Source: Asterias rubens | Lineage: Eukaryota > Echinodermata > Asteroidea > Forcipulatida > Asteriidae | DNA length: 64,000 bases | Reading direction: 5' to 3' | Assembly: GCF_902459465.1 (NCBI RefSeq) | Contig: NC_047081.1 | Coordinates: 8,523,883 to 8,587,882, forward strand | Part shown: piece after piece, positions 1 to 11,484 of the stretch | Position numbering within the stretch: the stretch's first letter is position 1 | How the letters are laid out: each line of letters begins with the position of its first letter | Notes under the pieces: generated by a model | The model's input: the letters and a program-made list of their open reading frames with translations, nothing else | Database searches by the model: none | What the model was told of the DNA's origin: nothing | Made by a program: the position numbers and the translations under genes

Positions 1-820
1 TTTTTCCTGGACAAGGGCGGGGGGGGGGGGGCTCTACCACACGGGCGTCAAGTAGGAATTCTTAAAGGGGTGCTCATTGATGGAATTTTACTTTATTTTG
101 TTAAAGGTCAATCCAGAGAGTTTCCTTTTCACATTTTTGCTTTTCGGTTATAATGTCAGAAGGAATCTTGGAAGTTTGTAAATGTTGAGTAATAAGTTCG
201 TTGTTTTTTTAAATAACGCGGGTTTACAAACAAGTTGACATATTATAGTGGTTTCTGTACTATTTATTGGGCTACTTAAATTACACTGGACTATAATGAT
301 GTTCAACATGTTAACTTATTTTCTCTTTACGTCAATGTGCAATATTATACCAACAAAAGGGTTTTCTACTATGTACTCGGTTAAATACTTTCAACTTTGA
401 TATTGTACATACATTACTTATGTTTAAGTAAATATTTCCTCTCTACTTCATCATTGTGCAAAAGGCAAACTTCTTAGCGAGATCTAACAAACTCGTTGTT
501 TTTAAACAGTGTTCACAAAAAGACTGTTTCTTATACAGTACAAACATTGTACTTTATTTGTGTACCTATTTATACATTTTTGACTTATTTTCTCTATACT
601 TTAATGTGCAATCTTTAAAAAGGATAGTTTACTGTGGGCAGTGCCTACTTGATTGAGAGCTGTATTGATTTTTTGAATTTATTATAGTTGGTACATGTAT
701 TCTATAAAACTGAGTGTAGAATTCATTTCTTACTTTTCAAGATCAATTTGTTAACAGTTTTGTAGAACGATAAATGTTGATAGGAAATTATCATGAATTG
801 AACTGTGAATAAGGGCATGA
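1..820. other. AT-rich intergenic leader, no gene seen
   Basis: No convincing coding frame or RNA gene is visible. A short G run lies near base 20. Two diverged blocks about 270-295 bp apart share a 'cgttgttttt' start and a 'cttattttctct...caatgtgcaat' end (around 197-342 and 490-612), so this may be an old direct duplication. It lies upstream of the first U1 gene. Confidence 0.5.
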
Positions 821-920
821 CTACTTGTCTGATTTGGTGTCCTTCAGTACGTGTGTGTTTGGTGTGCTGAACATGTACAGCACACGTGCATATGCCATGC
901 TTCGTTTATTATCCACTTGT

Positions 921-950
921 ACTGTACATGTACACGTACATGTACGTATG
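921..950. repeat. Alternating gtacat/acgtac simple sequence
   Basis: Self-complementary 'gtacatgtac/acgtac' alternation upstream of U1 copy 1. It is low-complexity and no function is claimed. Confidence 0.7.
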
Positions 951-1183
951 AACACACACGCCGTATACAGGGAACTACCGGCGGGACAATGTGTACGTAC
1001 ACATACCACGCGTCCGTACAGTATGGACATCCACCTTATAATTTGCATATTAAATGGCACTACGCACGCGCAGTTTATAGACCAAATGGCGCCTTGTTGG
1101 GTAGGCAATCTGGTGTAATTTACCAACCATGGATAGAGTGTACTATGCATAGATCCACTCGATCTGCCAAACTTCCAATAGGC

Positions 1184-1345
1184 ATACTTACCTGGCTCAG
1201 GAGATACCGTGATCAACAAGGCGGTTCTCCCATGGCGAGGCCTATCCATTGCACTTCGGACGGGTTGACCTATGCGATTCCCCCAAATGTGGGGAACTCG
1301 GGAGTACAATTTCTGATAGTGGGGACTGCGTTCGCGCTCTCCCTG
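1184..1345 (+). ncRNA. U1: U1 snRNA, copy 1
   Basis: The RNA starts with ATACTTACCTG, whose positions 3-11 pair with 5' splice sites. It has the U1A-binding loop ATTGCAC, the stem-loop III loop CCCCAAATGTGGGG, an Sm-like site AATTTCTGA and the 3' stem-loop around CTGCGTTCGCG. Length is 162 nt (human U1 is 164). Loop I reads ATCAACAAG. The 3'-box-like GTCCAAAGATAGA follows 8 nt downstream. Its upstream region differs from other copies: the CRE pair is missing although ACTACGCACGCGCAG is kept. It is the first copy of the array. Confidence 0.95.
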
Positions 1346-2052
1346 ATAAACAAGTCCAAAGATAGAACAAAATTTAATGAAAATAACTTATTACTGTAAG
1401 TTATGTATTCTTCGCAACAATCTTTATCGCGCTTGTCTAGAAACAGTTGCATGATTACAATGGAAACGTTAAATTGAAGTTTCGTCAACATTTTGTCGAG
1501 GTCCATCGTTTTATGGAGGATTATTAAATAAGGATGTATTTTCACCTAGTATTGGTGAAAGAAAAGAGTGTAAGCTAATGTTTTGTTTTGCAAAAGAAGT
1601 CCATGGCCTGACGTACATGTGTAAATACGCCGCCCGGCCTTAGCACGGTCTCTCTCGAAGGCACACAACAACAAACATGCAGGTAGATGAAGTTTAACGT
1701 GAGCATTAAAGTGGAACACATGATCGAATAGAGAAAGAGTCAGAAAGCGCCCAGGAAAAGCAAGAGGTAAACAATGAAGAGAGAGTGAATGGGATGGGGT
1801 ATGGGACCACAAGATGCTTCAAGTGACAAAGGACAAGCTGTGATGAGGATGCTTTTGGGGGTAACTTATAAAATGAGCAAGCTGGGGAAATTGATGATGA
1901 CGTCTGGCGTAATGACGTCAAATGCCGTCTAATTTGAATATAAAAATTCACTACGCATGCGCAGTATATAGGTCAAATACTACCATTTTATCCAACCATG
2001 GATAGAGTGTACATCGCATAGATCCGGTCATTCTGCCCAACGACCAACAAGC

Positions 2053-2214
2053 ATACTTACCTGGCTCAGGAGATACCGTGATCAATAAGGCGGTTCTCCC
2101 ATGGCGAGGCCTATCCATTGCACTTCGGACGGGTTGACCTATGCGATTCCCCCAAATGTGGGGAACTCGGGAGTACAATTTCTGATAGTGGGGACTGCGT
2201 TCGCGCTCTCCCTG
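2053..2214 (+). ncRNA. U1: U1 snRNA, copy 2
   Basis: Full-length U1 with an intact 5' end, U1A loop, Sm-like site and 3' stem. Loop I reads ATCAATAAG, unlike the ATCATTAAG of the central copies. The CRE pair lies about 150 bp upstream, and a 3'-box-like 'atccaaaagtagaac' follows. The spacer before it (1354-1890) is shorter than, and largely unlike, that of the main array. Confidence 0.95.
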
Positions 2215-2949
2215 ATAAACAAATCCAAAAGTAGAACTTGTGGTGATTAATGGTACAGCATTGGTGGCAGAAGCACCTTTACCACTTGGTCAAACAGCTC
2301 CCGAGGTACTAAAGAGTCATTCCAAATATCATTGACTATGTTTATTTTCTTTCTCGCTAGCTTTGTAACGAGATGGTGTCCAGCCCCACTAGAGGGAGCT
2401 TATCGAAAACGTTGTGTATAAGAATTCACTCCGCGGCCCGGTGGTAGAAAAATGTGCTGAATCTTTTCTCAAAAAAATGTTCGGTGAACAGTCCGATTCT
2501 ACCTCCATGGTCCGACGTTACGATTCTATTGAGTATTTCTCGAGGTTTAATGACAACACAACACACATGAACAGGTGCATAAAGTTATAAGGAGCTAAGC
2601 AATGAAATACATGAAAGCTCACAACATGAACAAGCAAGGGGTAATCTAATGAATAGGAGGACACAGGGAAGGGGAATGGTTTGACCGCAAGAAGTGGAAA
2701 CACAAAGGTGGGATGTGGTTGCGTTTTAGTGTGTGTATGTCAATATTTTTTTCAACAAAAAGGGAAGGGGAGATTGATGATGACGTCTGACGACGATGAC
2801 GTCATAACGCATCTAATTAGCATATTAAATTGCACTACGCATGCGCAGTATATGAAGCAAATGAAACGACAAGCGGTTGTAAAAGTATCCAACCATGTAT
2901 AGAGTGTACATCGCATAGATCCGGTCATTCTGCCAAACGACTAACAAGC

Positions 2950-3111
2950 ATACTTACCTGGCTCAGGAGATACCGTGATCAATCAGGCGGTTCTCCCATC
3001 GCGAGGCCTATCCATTGCACTTCGGACGGGTTGACCTATGCGATTCCCCCAAATGTGGGGAACTCGGGAGTACAATTTCTGATAGTGGGGACTGCGTTCG
3101 CGCTCTCCCTG
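2950..3111 (+). ncRNA. U1: U1 snRNA, copy 3
   Basis: Full-length U1 with variant loop I (ATCAATCAG) and CCATCGCGAGG instead of CCATGGCGAGG downstream of stem-loop I. 5'-splice-site-pairing bases, U1A loop and Sm-like site are intact. It is followed by the anomalous 2.45-kb interval that contains a U1-less unit and foreign sequence. Confidence 0.94.
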
Positions 3112-3534
3112 ATATACAAATCCAAAAACAGAACGTGTGATCGGTGGTACAGCATTGGTGGCAGAAGCTCCTCTTCCATCATGGTCGGTCAAACAACTTC
3201 CGATGTCCTTGTTTGAGAGCCCCTTCAAAGTTGATTATTTTGACGTCCCCCTGCCCCACCAGAGCAAGCTTTAATCGTAACGTTGTGGATAAGAACTCAC
3301 TCCGCGGCCCGGTGGTGAAGTTTGTAAAAGACCAACCATGAATTATTCCACCTCCGTGGACACCATGGAGTCAGCTGAAGTAGTAGTCCCAGCCGATCCT
3401 TCCGCCCAGGTAGTTCTTTTCAGAACCGAGAAGTCTCCCGAATTCCGAAAATCTACTCCGCGGTACTACAGAGAAGTCTCACAAATTCCTAAAATCTACT
3501 CTTCAGAAGAACCTAATCTACCTGCTGGATAGTG
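3112..3534 (+). repeat. U1 spacer segment downstream of copy 3
   Basis: Matches the common spacer in order: 3'-box-like sequence, 'ggtggcagaagctcc', 'gagcaagcttt..cgtaacgttg', 'ccgcggcccggtgg', then the duplicated 'gagaagtctc' block. It ends at 'cctgctggatagt', where the next partial unit starts without a U1 gene. Confidence 0.8.
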
Positions 3535-3830
3535 AAAATAGAACTTGTGATAAAGATACTGCATTGCTTGGTGGCAGAAGCTCCTTTACCACCATAGTCG
3601 GTCAAACAACTTCCTAGGTCCTTTTTTAAGAGCCCCTCCGAACTTGATAATTTTTTTCCGCGCTAGCAAGTGGAGATGGCGTCCTGCCGCTCACTAAAGC
3701 GAGCTTATCGAAACGTTATAAATTAGAACTCACTCCGCGGCCCGGTGGTGAAGTTTGTAACGAGAGGTTCTCTACAGACCAACCATGAATTCTACCTCCA
3801 TGGGCACCAGGACGGGAGAGAGCGTAGCAC
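3535..3830 (+). pseudogene. U1-less array unit (3' flank only)
   Basis: Starts with 'aaaatagaacttgtga', the sequence that normally follows the U1 3' end, and continues through 'ggtggcagaagctcc', 'caaacaacttcc' and 'ccgcggcccggtggtgaagtttgtaa'. No U1 body precedes it. This is best read as an array unit whose gene was removed by deletion or unequal recombination. Confidence 0.7.
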
Positions 3831-3834
3831 AGTA

Positions 3835-4632
3835 ATCTGTTTTCTCACGCTTGAGTGCTCCCGTCCTGGATGTTGTGGACCGCATGGTGATATATAATTG
3901 ATTCAAGTCCCAGTCCACATGATGAGGGTCCTTTTTATTTACAGTCCCATCGCCTAAACATCAGACCACTTTTGCGATGTTGGCATCCCCAACCTATCCC
4001 CCCTGTGCCTGGCCATTCTCGGGACCACAATCGCTACATTTTGAAGTCGGATATGATTTTTTAGGATCTCTCGCACGAGAATGGGCTTGAATCGAGTCTA
4101 TCACAAGGCTCCCACACCATACAACGTGTACAAACGACATCACTCCGTTGTCGTACAGACCGGACGTTGTTTCACCAAAATAGCGTTCCCAATCTCTTCA
4201 CGACGGAGTCTACTTCAGTTTGGCGCATGGCCGCATGCGTCGATCGATTTTCCTGCTCCCTTACACTGATCTATATTATATACAATCAGTAATTCCTTAT
4301 AGCGTATTTTTCCCCCGGGAAAGATGAGGCCACTAAGCATTAATGTACGTGTTGTACATGTACTGTACCGTCTTTCTCGAATGGGCGCAACCAACCAAGC
4401 ATGTCTAGAATACCCTCTATACACGTGTACTTGTATTGCATCTCGATGCAAACTCCATGCGCTAACATGTAGCGTCCTCCGTCTTTCGATTGGGACGACG
4501 GTAAGGCCATGAAGTTTTCCTCCATGAGGCACACGTTGTTATTGTACCTCATCTTCCCTGGTGACAAAAAACACACGCTTATAATTTGTTTACCGTCCTG
4601 TGTCCCTACCGTGGTCTTTCGAAAGCACGCTA
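3835..4632. mobile_element. Foreign sequence inserted in the U1 array, includes a dispersed repeat
   Basis: This sequence is absent from every other unit. It begins near 'aggacgggag' and 'ctcccgtcct', an inverted pair at about 3809-3865. A segment at 3890-3985 ('gattcaagtccca', 'cagtcccatcgcctaa') matches the reverse complement of 38485-38570 near GST3, so a dispersed foldback element is involved. Normal spacer sequence resumes at 'cagaaccgagaagtctcccg'. No coding frame is convincing. Confidence 0.6.
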
Positions 4633-5400
4633 TTCACAGAACCGAGAAGTCTCCCGAATTCCGAAATCTACTCCACGGTACTACAAAAATGTCTCACATC
4701 ATCATCATCATCTTCAGATACTGTGAAGAAACCTCCTTTGGAGTATACTCGCACATTGGTTGAGGTGCAAACTAGCAGGTGCAGACATAAACTCAAGGCA
4801 TAAAAAAATCTACTCTTTGGAAGAACCTAATCTACCTGTTGGTTAGTAGAAACACGGGTTATAAAATACCGCAAACCAAATCTAGAAAAATGTGCTGAAT
4901 CTTTTCTCCAAAAAAAGTTTGGTGGACAGTCCGATTCTACCTCAATGGTCCGACGTTACGATTCTATTGAGTATTTCTCGAGGTTTAATGACAACACAAC
5001 ACACATGAGCAGGTACATAAAGTTTTAAGGAGATAAGCAATGAAATACATGAAAGCACACAACATGAACAAGCAAGGGGTAATCTAACGAATAGGAAACA
5101 AGAAAGGGGGATGGTTTGACCGCAAGAAGTGGGAAACACAAAGGATACAGGTGGGGTGTGGTTGCGTTTTTGTGTGTGATGTCAAAATATTTTCAACAAA
5201 AAGGAAAGGGGGGATTGATGATGACGTCTGGCGACGATGACGTCATTACGCATCTAATTGCATATTAAATTGCACTACGCATGCGCAGTGTATACATGAA
5301 ATAGCACCATTTTGAATCGGCAAGCGGGTGTAAAATAATCCAACCATGGATCGATTGTACATCGCAAAGATGCTATCGTTCCGCCCAACAACTATCAAGC

Positions 5401-5562
5401 ATACTTACCTGGCTCAGAAGATACCGTGATCATTAAGGCGGTTCTCCCATGGCGAGGCCTATCCATTGCACTTCGGACGGGTTGACCTATGCGATTCCCC
5501 CAAATGTGGGGAACTCGGGAGTACAATTTCTGATAGTGGGGACTGCGTTCGCGCTCTCCCTG
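5401..5562 (+). ncRNA. U1: U1 snRNA, copy 4
   Basis: Full-length U1 and first of the regular 1.13-1.25 kb units. It carries CTCAGAAG where other copies have CTCAGGAG, which would put an A-C mismatch in the outer part of stem I. All other landmarks (5' end, ATTGCAC loop, AATTTCTGA, 3' stem) are intact. The CRE pair is at 5222-5245, the NRF1-like site at 5274-5289, and a 3'-box-like element follows. Confidence 0.95.
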
Positions 5563-5639
5563 ATAAAGAAATCCAAAAATAGAACTTGTGATTGATGGCA
5601 CAGCGTTGGTGGCAGAAGCTCCGTTTAACCATGGTCTAA

Positions 5640-6060
5640 CAGCTTCCGGTGTCCTTTTTTTTTAAGAGATCATCCGAATTTGATCATGATTTTCTTTCCT
5701 CGCTATAGCAAGATGGAGATGACGTCCTGTCTCACTAGAGCAAGCTTTAATCGAAACGTTGTGGATAAGAACTCACTCCGCGGCCCGGTGATGAAGTTTG
5801 TAACGAGAGGTTCTCTATATATAGACCAACCATGAATTATTCTACCTCCATGGAACAACCATGGAGTAAGCTGAAGTAGTAGTCCCAGCCGATCCTTCCG
5901 CCCACAGGTAGTTCTTTTCAGAACCGAGAAGTCTCCCGAATTCCGAAAATCTACTCCGCGGTACTTACTACAGAGAAGTCTCACAAATTCCAAAAATCTA
6001 CTTTTTGGTAGAACCTAAGCTACCTGCTGGATAGTAGAAACACGGGTTAGTACCGCAAAC
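5640..6060 (+). mobile_element. Dispersed element within the U1 spacer (reference copy)
   Basis: The spacer part from 'gagcaagctttaatcgaaac' through 'ccgcggcccggtg', 'agtagtcccagccgatcctt', the duplicated 'gagaagtctc..aattcc' block and 'accgcaaaccaa' recurs in every unit. A diverged copy lies outside the array in DDX21 intron 6 (59320-59620). So this spacer segment derives from a dispersed, probably mobile, element that was amplified with U1. Units 8-11 lack about 50 bp of the second 'gagaagtctc' half. The superfamily is not identified. Confidence 0.6.
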
Positions 6061-6565
6061 CAAATCTAGAAAAATATGTTCGGTGGACAGTCCGATTCGA
6101 CCTCCATGGTCCGACGTTATGATTCTATTGAGTATTTTCAGAGGTTTAATGACAACACAACACACATGAGCAGGTACATAAAGTTATAAGGAGATAAGCA
6201 ATGAAATACATGAAAGCACACAACATCAACAAGCAAGGGGTAATCACATGAACAGGAGGACACTGTGAAGGGGGATGGTTTGACCGCCAGAAGTGGGAAA
6301 CACAAAGGATACAGGTGGGGTGTGGTTGCGTTTTTGTGTGTGATGTCAAAATATTTTCAACAAAAAGGGAAGGGGAGATTGATGATGACGTCTGGCGACG
6401 ATGACGTCATTACGCATCTAATTGCATATTAAATTGCACTACGCATGCGCAGTATATACATGAAATAGCACCATTTTGAATCGGCAAGCGGGTGTAAAAT
6501 AATCCAACCATGGATCGATTGTACATCGCAAAGATGCTATCGTTCCGCCCAACAACTTATAAAGC

Positions 6566-6727
6566 ATACTTACCTGGCTCAGGAGATACCGTGATCATTA
6601 AGGCGATTCTCCCATGGCGAGGCCTATCCATTGCACTTCGGACGGGATGACCTATGCGATTCCCCCAAATGTGGGGAACTCGGGAGTACAATTTCTGATA
6701 GTGGGGACTGCGTTCGCGCTCTCCCTG
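6566..6727 (+). ncRNA. U1: U1 snRNA, copy 5
   Basis: Full-length U1 with two private changes: AAGGCGATTCTC for AAGGCGGTTCTC (breaks a stem I pair) and GACGGGATGACC for GACGGGTTGACC (between stem-loops II and III). Promoter and 3' flank are like those of the neighbours. It may be a functional variant or a decaying copy. Confidence 0.94.
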
Positions 6728-7573
6728 ATAAAGAAATCCAAAAATAGAACTTGTGATTGATGGCACAGCGTTGGTGGCAGAAGCTCCGTTTAACCATGGT
6801 CTGACAGCTTCCGGTGTCCTTTTTTTTAAGAGTCCATCCGAATTTGATCATGATTTTCATTCCTCGCTATAGCAAGATGGAGATGACGTCCTGTCTCACT
6901 AGAGCAAGCTTTAATCGAAACGTTGTGAATAAGAACTCACTCCGCGGCCCGGTGATGAAGTTTGTAACGAGAGGTTCTCTATATAGACCAACCATGAATT
7001 ATTCTACCTCCATGGAACAACCATGGAGTAAGCTGAAGTAGTAGTCCCAGCCGATCCTTCCGCCCACAGTTAGTTCTTTTCAGAACCGAGAAGTCTCCCG
7101 AATTCCGAAAATCTACTCCGCGGTACTTACTACAGAGAAGTCTCACAAATTCCAAAAATCTACTTTTTGGTAGAACCTAAGCTACCTGCTGGATAGTAGA
7201 AACACGGGTTAGTACCGCAAACCAAATCTAGAAAAATTTGCTGAATCTTTTCTCAAACAAAATATGTTCGGTGGACAGTCCGATTCGACCTCCATGGTCC
7301 GACGTTATGATTCTATTGAGTATTTTCGGAGATTTAATGACAACACAACACACATGAGCAGGTACATAAAGTTATAAGGAGATAAGCAATGAAATACATG
7401 AAAGCACACAACATGAACAAGCAAGGGGTAATCTAATGAACAGGAGGACACTGTGAAGGGGGATGGTTTGACCGCCAGAAGTGGGAAACACAAAGGATAC
7501 AGGTGGGGTGTGGTTGCGTTTTTGTGTGTGATGTCAAAATATTTTCAACAAAAAGGGAAGGGGAGATTGATGA

Positions 7574-7641
7574 TGACGTCTGGCGACGATGACGTCATTA
7601 CGCATCTAATTGCATATTAAATTGCACTACGCATGCGCAGT
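7574..7641 (+). promoter_or_regulatory. DSE-like block of U1 copy 6: CRE pair, AT core, NRF1-like site
   Basis: TGACGTCT (7574-7581), TGACGTCA (7590-7597), then TAATTGCATATTAA and ACTACGCATGCGCAGT (7626-7641), at -180 to -113 from the RNA start. The same order and spacing recur upstream of U1 copies 2-13; copy 1 keeps only the last site. Position fits the distal enhancer element of snRNA genes. The sites resemble CREB/ATF and NRF1 motifs; binding is inferred. Confidence 0.6.
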
Positions 7642-7690
7642 ATATACATGAAATAGCACCATTTTGAATCGGCAAGCGGGTGTAAAATAA

Positions 7691-7721
7691 TCCAACCATG
7701 GATCGATTGTACATCGCAAAG
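7691..7721 (+). promoter_or_regulatory. Candidate PSE of U1 copy 6
   Basis: 'ccaaccatggatcgattgta' and the following 'catcgcaaag' lie at about -63 to -33, where snRNA promoters carry the SNAPc-binding proximal element. The block is conserved in all thirteen units, including the diverged copies 1-3 ('ccaacc..ggatagagtgta'). Assignment rests on position and conservation only. Confidence 0.5.
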
Positions 7722-7753
7722 ATGCTATCGTTCCGCCCAACAACATATCAAGC

Positions 7754-7915
7754 ATACTTACCTGGCTCAGGAGATACCGTGATCATTAAGGCGGTTCTCC
7801 CATGGCGAGGCCTATCCATTGCACTTCGGACGGGTTGACCTATGCGATTCCCCCAAATGTGGGGAACTCGGGAGTACAATTTCTGATAGTGGGGACTGCG
7901 TTCGCGCTCTCCCTG
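7754..7915 (+). ncRNA. U1: U1 snRNA, copy 6 (consensus sequence)
   Basis: Carries the array consensus: ATACTTACCTG 5' end, loop I ATCATTAAG, U1A loop ATTGCAC, stem-loop III, Sm-like AATTTCTGA and terminal stem-loop. No private change was noticed. Used below as the reference unit for control elements. Confidence 0.97.
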
Positions 7916-7923
7916 ATAAAGAA

Positions 7924-7938
7924 ATCCAAAAATAGAAC
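7924..7938 (+). terminator. 3'-box-like element of U1 copy 6
   Basis: 'atccaaaaatagaac' starts 9 nt after the RNA end. Copy 1 has GTCCAAAGATAGA, close to the metazoan snRNA 3' box (GTTTN0-3AAARNNAGA). The element is present after every U1 copy and would direct Integrator-dependent 3' end formation. Confidence 0.65.
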
Positions 7939-8939
7939 TTGTGATTGATGGCACAGCGTTGGTGGCAGAAGCTCCGTTTAACAATGGTCTAACAGCTTCC
8001 GGTGTCCTTTTTTTTTAAGAGATCATCCGAATTTGATCATGATTTTCTTTCCTCGCTATAGCAAGATGGAGATGACGTCCTGTCTCACTAGAGCAAGCTT
8101 TAATCGAAACGTTGTGAATAAGAACTCACTCCGCGGCCCGGTGATGAAGTTTGTAACGAGAGGTTCTCTATATATAGACCAACCATGAATTATTCTACCT
8201 CCATGGAACAACCATGGAGTAAGCTGAAGTAGTAGTCCCAGCCGATCCTTCCGCCCACAGTTAGTTCTTTTCAGAACCGAGAAGTCTCCCGAATTCCGAA
8301 AATCTACTCCGCGGTACGTACTACAGAGAAGTCTCACAAATTCCAAAAATCTACTTTTTGGTAGAACCTAAGCTACCTGCTGGATAATAGAAACACGGGT
8401 TAGTACCGCAAACCAAATCTAGAAAAATTTGCTGAATCTTTTCTCAAACAAAATATGTTCGGTGGACAGTCCGATTCGACCTCCATGGTCCGACGTTATG
8501 ATTCTATTGAGTATTTTCGGAGATTTAATGACAACACAACACACATGAGCAGGTACATAAAGTTATAAGGAGATAAGCAATGAAATACATGAAAGCACAC
8601 AACATGAACAAGCAAGGGGTAATCTAATGAACAGGACACTGTGAAGGGGGATGGTTTGACCGCCAGAAGTGGGAAACACAAGGTACAGGTGGGGTGTGGT
8701 TGCGTTTTTGTGTGTGATGTCAAAATATTTTCAACAAAAAGGGAAGGGGAGATTGATGATGACGTCTGGCGACGATGACGTCATTACGCATCTAATTGCA
8801 TATTAAATTGCACTACGCATGCGCAGTATATACATGAAATAGCACCATTTTGAATCGGCAAGCGGGTGTAAAATAATCCAACCATGGATCGATTGTACAT
8901 CGCAAAGATGCTATCGTTCCGCCCAACAACATATCAAGC

Positions 8940-9101
8940 ATACTTACCTGGCTCAGGAGATACCGTGATCATTAAGGCGGTTCTCCCATGGCGAGGCCTA
9001 TCCATTGCACTTCGGACGGGTTGACCTATGCGATTCCCCCAAATGTGGGGAACTCGGGAGTACAATTTCTGATAGTGGGGACTGCGTTCGCGCTCTCCCT
9101 G
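8940..9101 (+). ncRNA. U1: U1 snRNA, copy 7
   Basis: Consensus U1 sequence with intact functional sites. Downstream flank begins 'gatagacaaatcc' rather than 'gataaa'. The following spacer carries a private 50-60 bp insertion at about 9416-9470, bounded by the direct repeat 'tccaagccg'. Confidence 0.96.
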
Positions 9102-10186
9102 ATAGACAAATCCAAAAATAGAACTTGTGATTGATGGTACAGCATTGGTGGTAGAAGCTCCTTTACCACCATGGTCCAACAGCTTCCGATGTCCTTTATT
9201 TTAAGAGTCCCTCCAAATATTATCATGATTTTCTATACTCGGTAGCAAGATGGAGGTGACGTCCTCCTGCCTCACTAGAGCAAGCTTTAATCGTAACGTT
9301 GTTAATAAGAACTCACTCCGCGGCCAGGTGGTGAAGTTTGAAACGACAGGTTCTCTATAGACCAACCATGAATTATTCTACCTCCATGGAACAACCATGG
9401 AGTAAGCTGAAGTAGTCCAAGCCGGTCGCGAGGGGTCGTGAGTTGCCGGTATTTAGTGCGACCCGTCCAAGCCGATCCTTCCGCCCCGGTAGTTCTTTTC
9501 TGAACCGAGAAATCTCCCGAATTCCGAAAATCTACTCCGCGGTTGTACAGAGAAGTCTCACAAATTCCAAAAATCTACTCTTTGGAAGAACCTTATCTAA
9601 CTTACAAGTTGAAACACACATTGGCAAGTAGAAATACACATGAGGTTAAAATACCGCAAACCAAATCCAGAAAAATGGGCTGTATCTTTTCTCAAAAAAA
9701 TGTTCGGTGGACAGTCCGATTCTACCTCCATGGTCCGACATTACGATTCTATTGAGTATTTCTCGAGGTTTAATGACAACACAACACACATGAGCAGGTA
9801 CATAAAGTTTTAAGGAGATAAGCAATGAAATACATGAAAGCACACAACATGAACAAGCAAGGGGTAATCTAACGAATAGGAAACAAGAAAGGGGGATGGT
9901 TTGACCGCAAGAAGTGGGAAACACAAAGGATACAGGTGGGGTGTGGTTGCGTTTTTGTGTGTGATGTCAAAATATTTTCAACAAAAAGGGAAGGGGAGAT
10001 TGATGATGACGTCTGGCGACGATGACGTCATTACGCATCTAATTGCATATTAAATTGCACTACGCATGCGCAGTATATACATGAAATAGCACCATTTTGA
10101 ATCGGCAAGCGGGTGTAAAATAATCCAACCATGGATCGATTGTACATCGCAAAGATGCTATCGTTCCGCCCAACAACTTATCAAGC

Positions 10187-10348
10187 ATACTTACCTGGCT
10201 CAGGAGATACCGTGATCATTAAGGCGGTTCTCCCATGGCGAGGCCTATCCATTGCACTTCGGACGGGTTGACCTATGCGATTCCCCCAAATGTGTGGAAC
10301 TCGGGAGTACAATTTCTGATAGTGGGGACTGCGTTCGCGCTCTCCCTG
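10187..10348 (+). ncRNA. U1: U1 snRNA, copy 8
   Basis: Full-length U1 with one private change at 10295: AAATGTGTGGAAC for AAATGTGGGGAAC. This breaks a G-C pair in stem III. Everything else is consensus. It marks the left limit of the exact two-unit duplication. Confidence 0.94.
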
Positions 10349-11322
10349 ATAAACAAATCCAAAAATAGAACTTGTGATTGATGGCACAGCGTTGGTGGCA
10401 GAAGCTCCGTTTAACCATGGACTAACAGCTTCCGGTGTCCTTTTTTTTTAAAGAGTCCATCCGAATTTGATCATGATGTTCTTTCCTCGCTATAGCAAGA
10501 TGGAGATGACGTCCTGTCTCACTAGAGCAAGCTTTAATCGAAATGTTGTGAATAAGAACTCACTCCGCGGCCCGGTGATGAAGTTTGTAACGAGAGGTTC
10601 TCTATATATAGACCAACCATGAATTATTCTACCTCCATGGAACAACCATGGAGTAAGCTGAAGTAGTAGTCCCAGCCGATCCTTCCGCCCACAGGTAGTT
10701 CTTTTCAGAACCGAGAAGTCTCCCGAATTCCGAAAATCTACTCCGCGGTACTTACTACAGAAAGTAGAAATACACATGAGGTTATATACCGCAAACCAAA
10801 TCCAGAAAAATGGGCTGTATCTTTTCTCAAACAAAATGTTCGGTGGACAGTCCGATTCTACCTCCATGGTCCGACATTACGATTCTATTGAGTATTTCTC
10901 GAGGTTTAATGACAACACAACACACATGAGCAGGTACATAAAGTTTTAAGGAGATAAGCAATGAAATACATGAAAGCACACAACATGAACAAGCAAGGGG
11001 TAATCTAACGAATAGCAAACAAGAAAGGGGGATGGTTTGACCGCAAGAAGTGGGAAACACAAAGGATACAGGTGGGGTGTGGTTGCGTTTTTGTGTGTGA
11101 TGTCAAAATATTTTCAACAAAAAGGGAAGGGGAGATTGTTGATGACGTCTGGCGACGATGACGTCATTACGCATCTAATTGCATATTAAATTGCACTACG
11201 CATGCGCAGTATATACATGAAATAGCACCATTTTGAATCGGCAAGCGGGGGTAAAATAATCCAACCATGGATCGATTGTACATCGCAAAGATGCTATCGT
11301 TCCGCCCAACAACTTATCAAGC

Positions 11323-11484
11323 ATACTTACCTGGCTCAGGAGATACCGTGATCATTAAGGCGGTTCTCCCATGGCGAGGCCTATCCATTGCACTTCGGAC
11401 GGGTTGACCTATGCGATTCCCCCAAATGTGGGGAACTCGGGAGTACAATTTCTGATAGTGGGGACTGCGTTCGCGCTCTCCCTG
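11323..11484 (+). ncRNA. U1: U1 snRNA, copy 9
   Basis: Consensus U1; the gene of unit type B in the higher-order duplication. Its twin is copy 11, 2,267 bp downstream. Confidence 0.97.

Noticed and set aside
825-1399. Plus-strand open frames overlapping U1 copy 1
   Set aside because: The downstream part is the U1 RNA itself; the rest is simple sequence.
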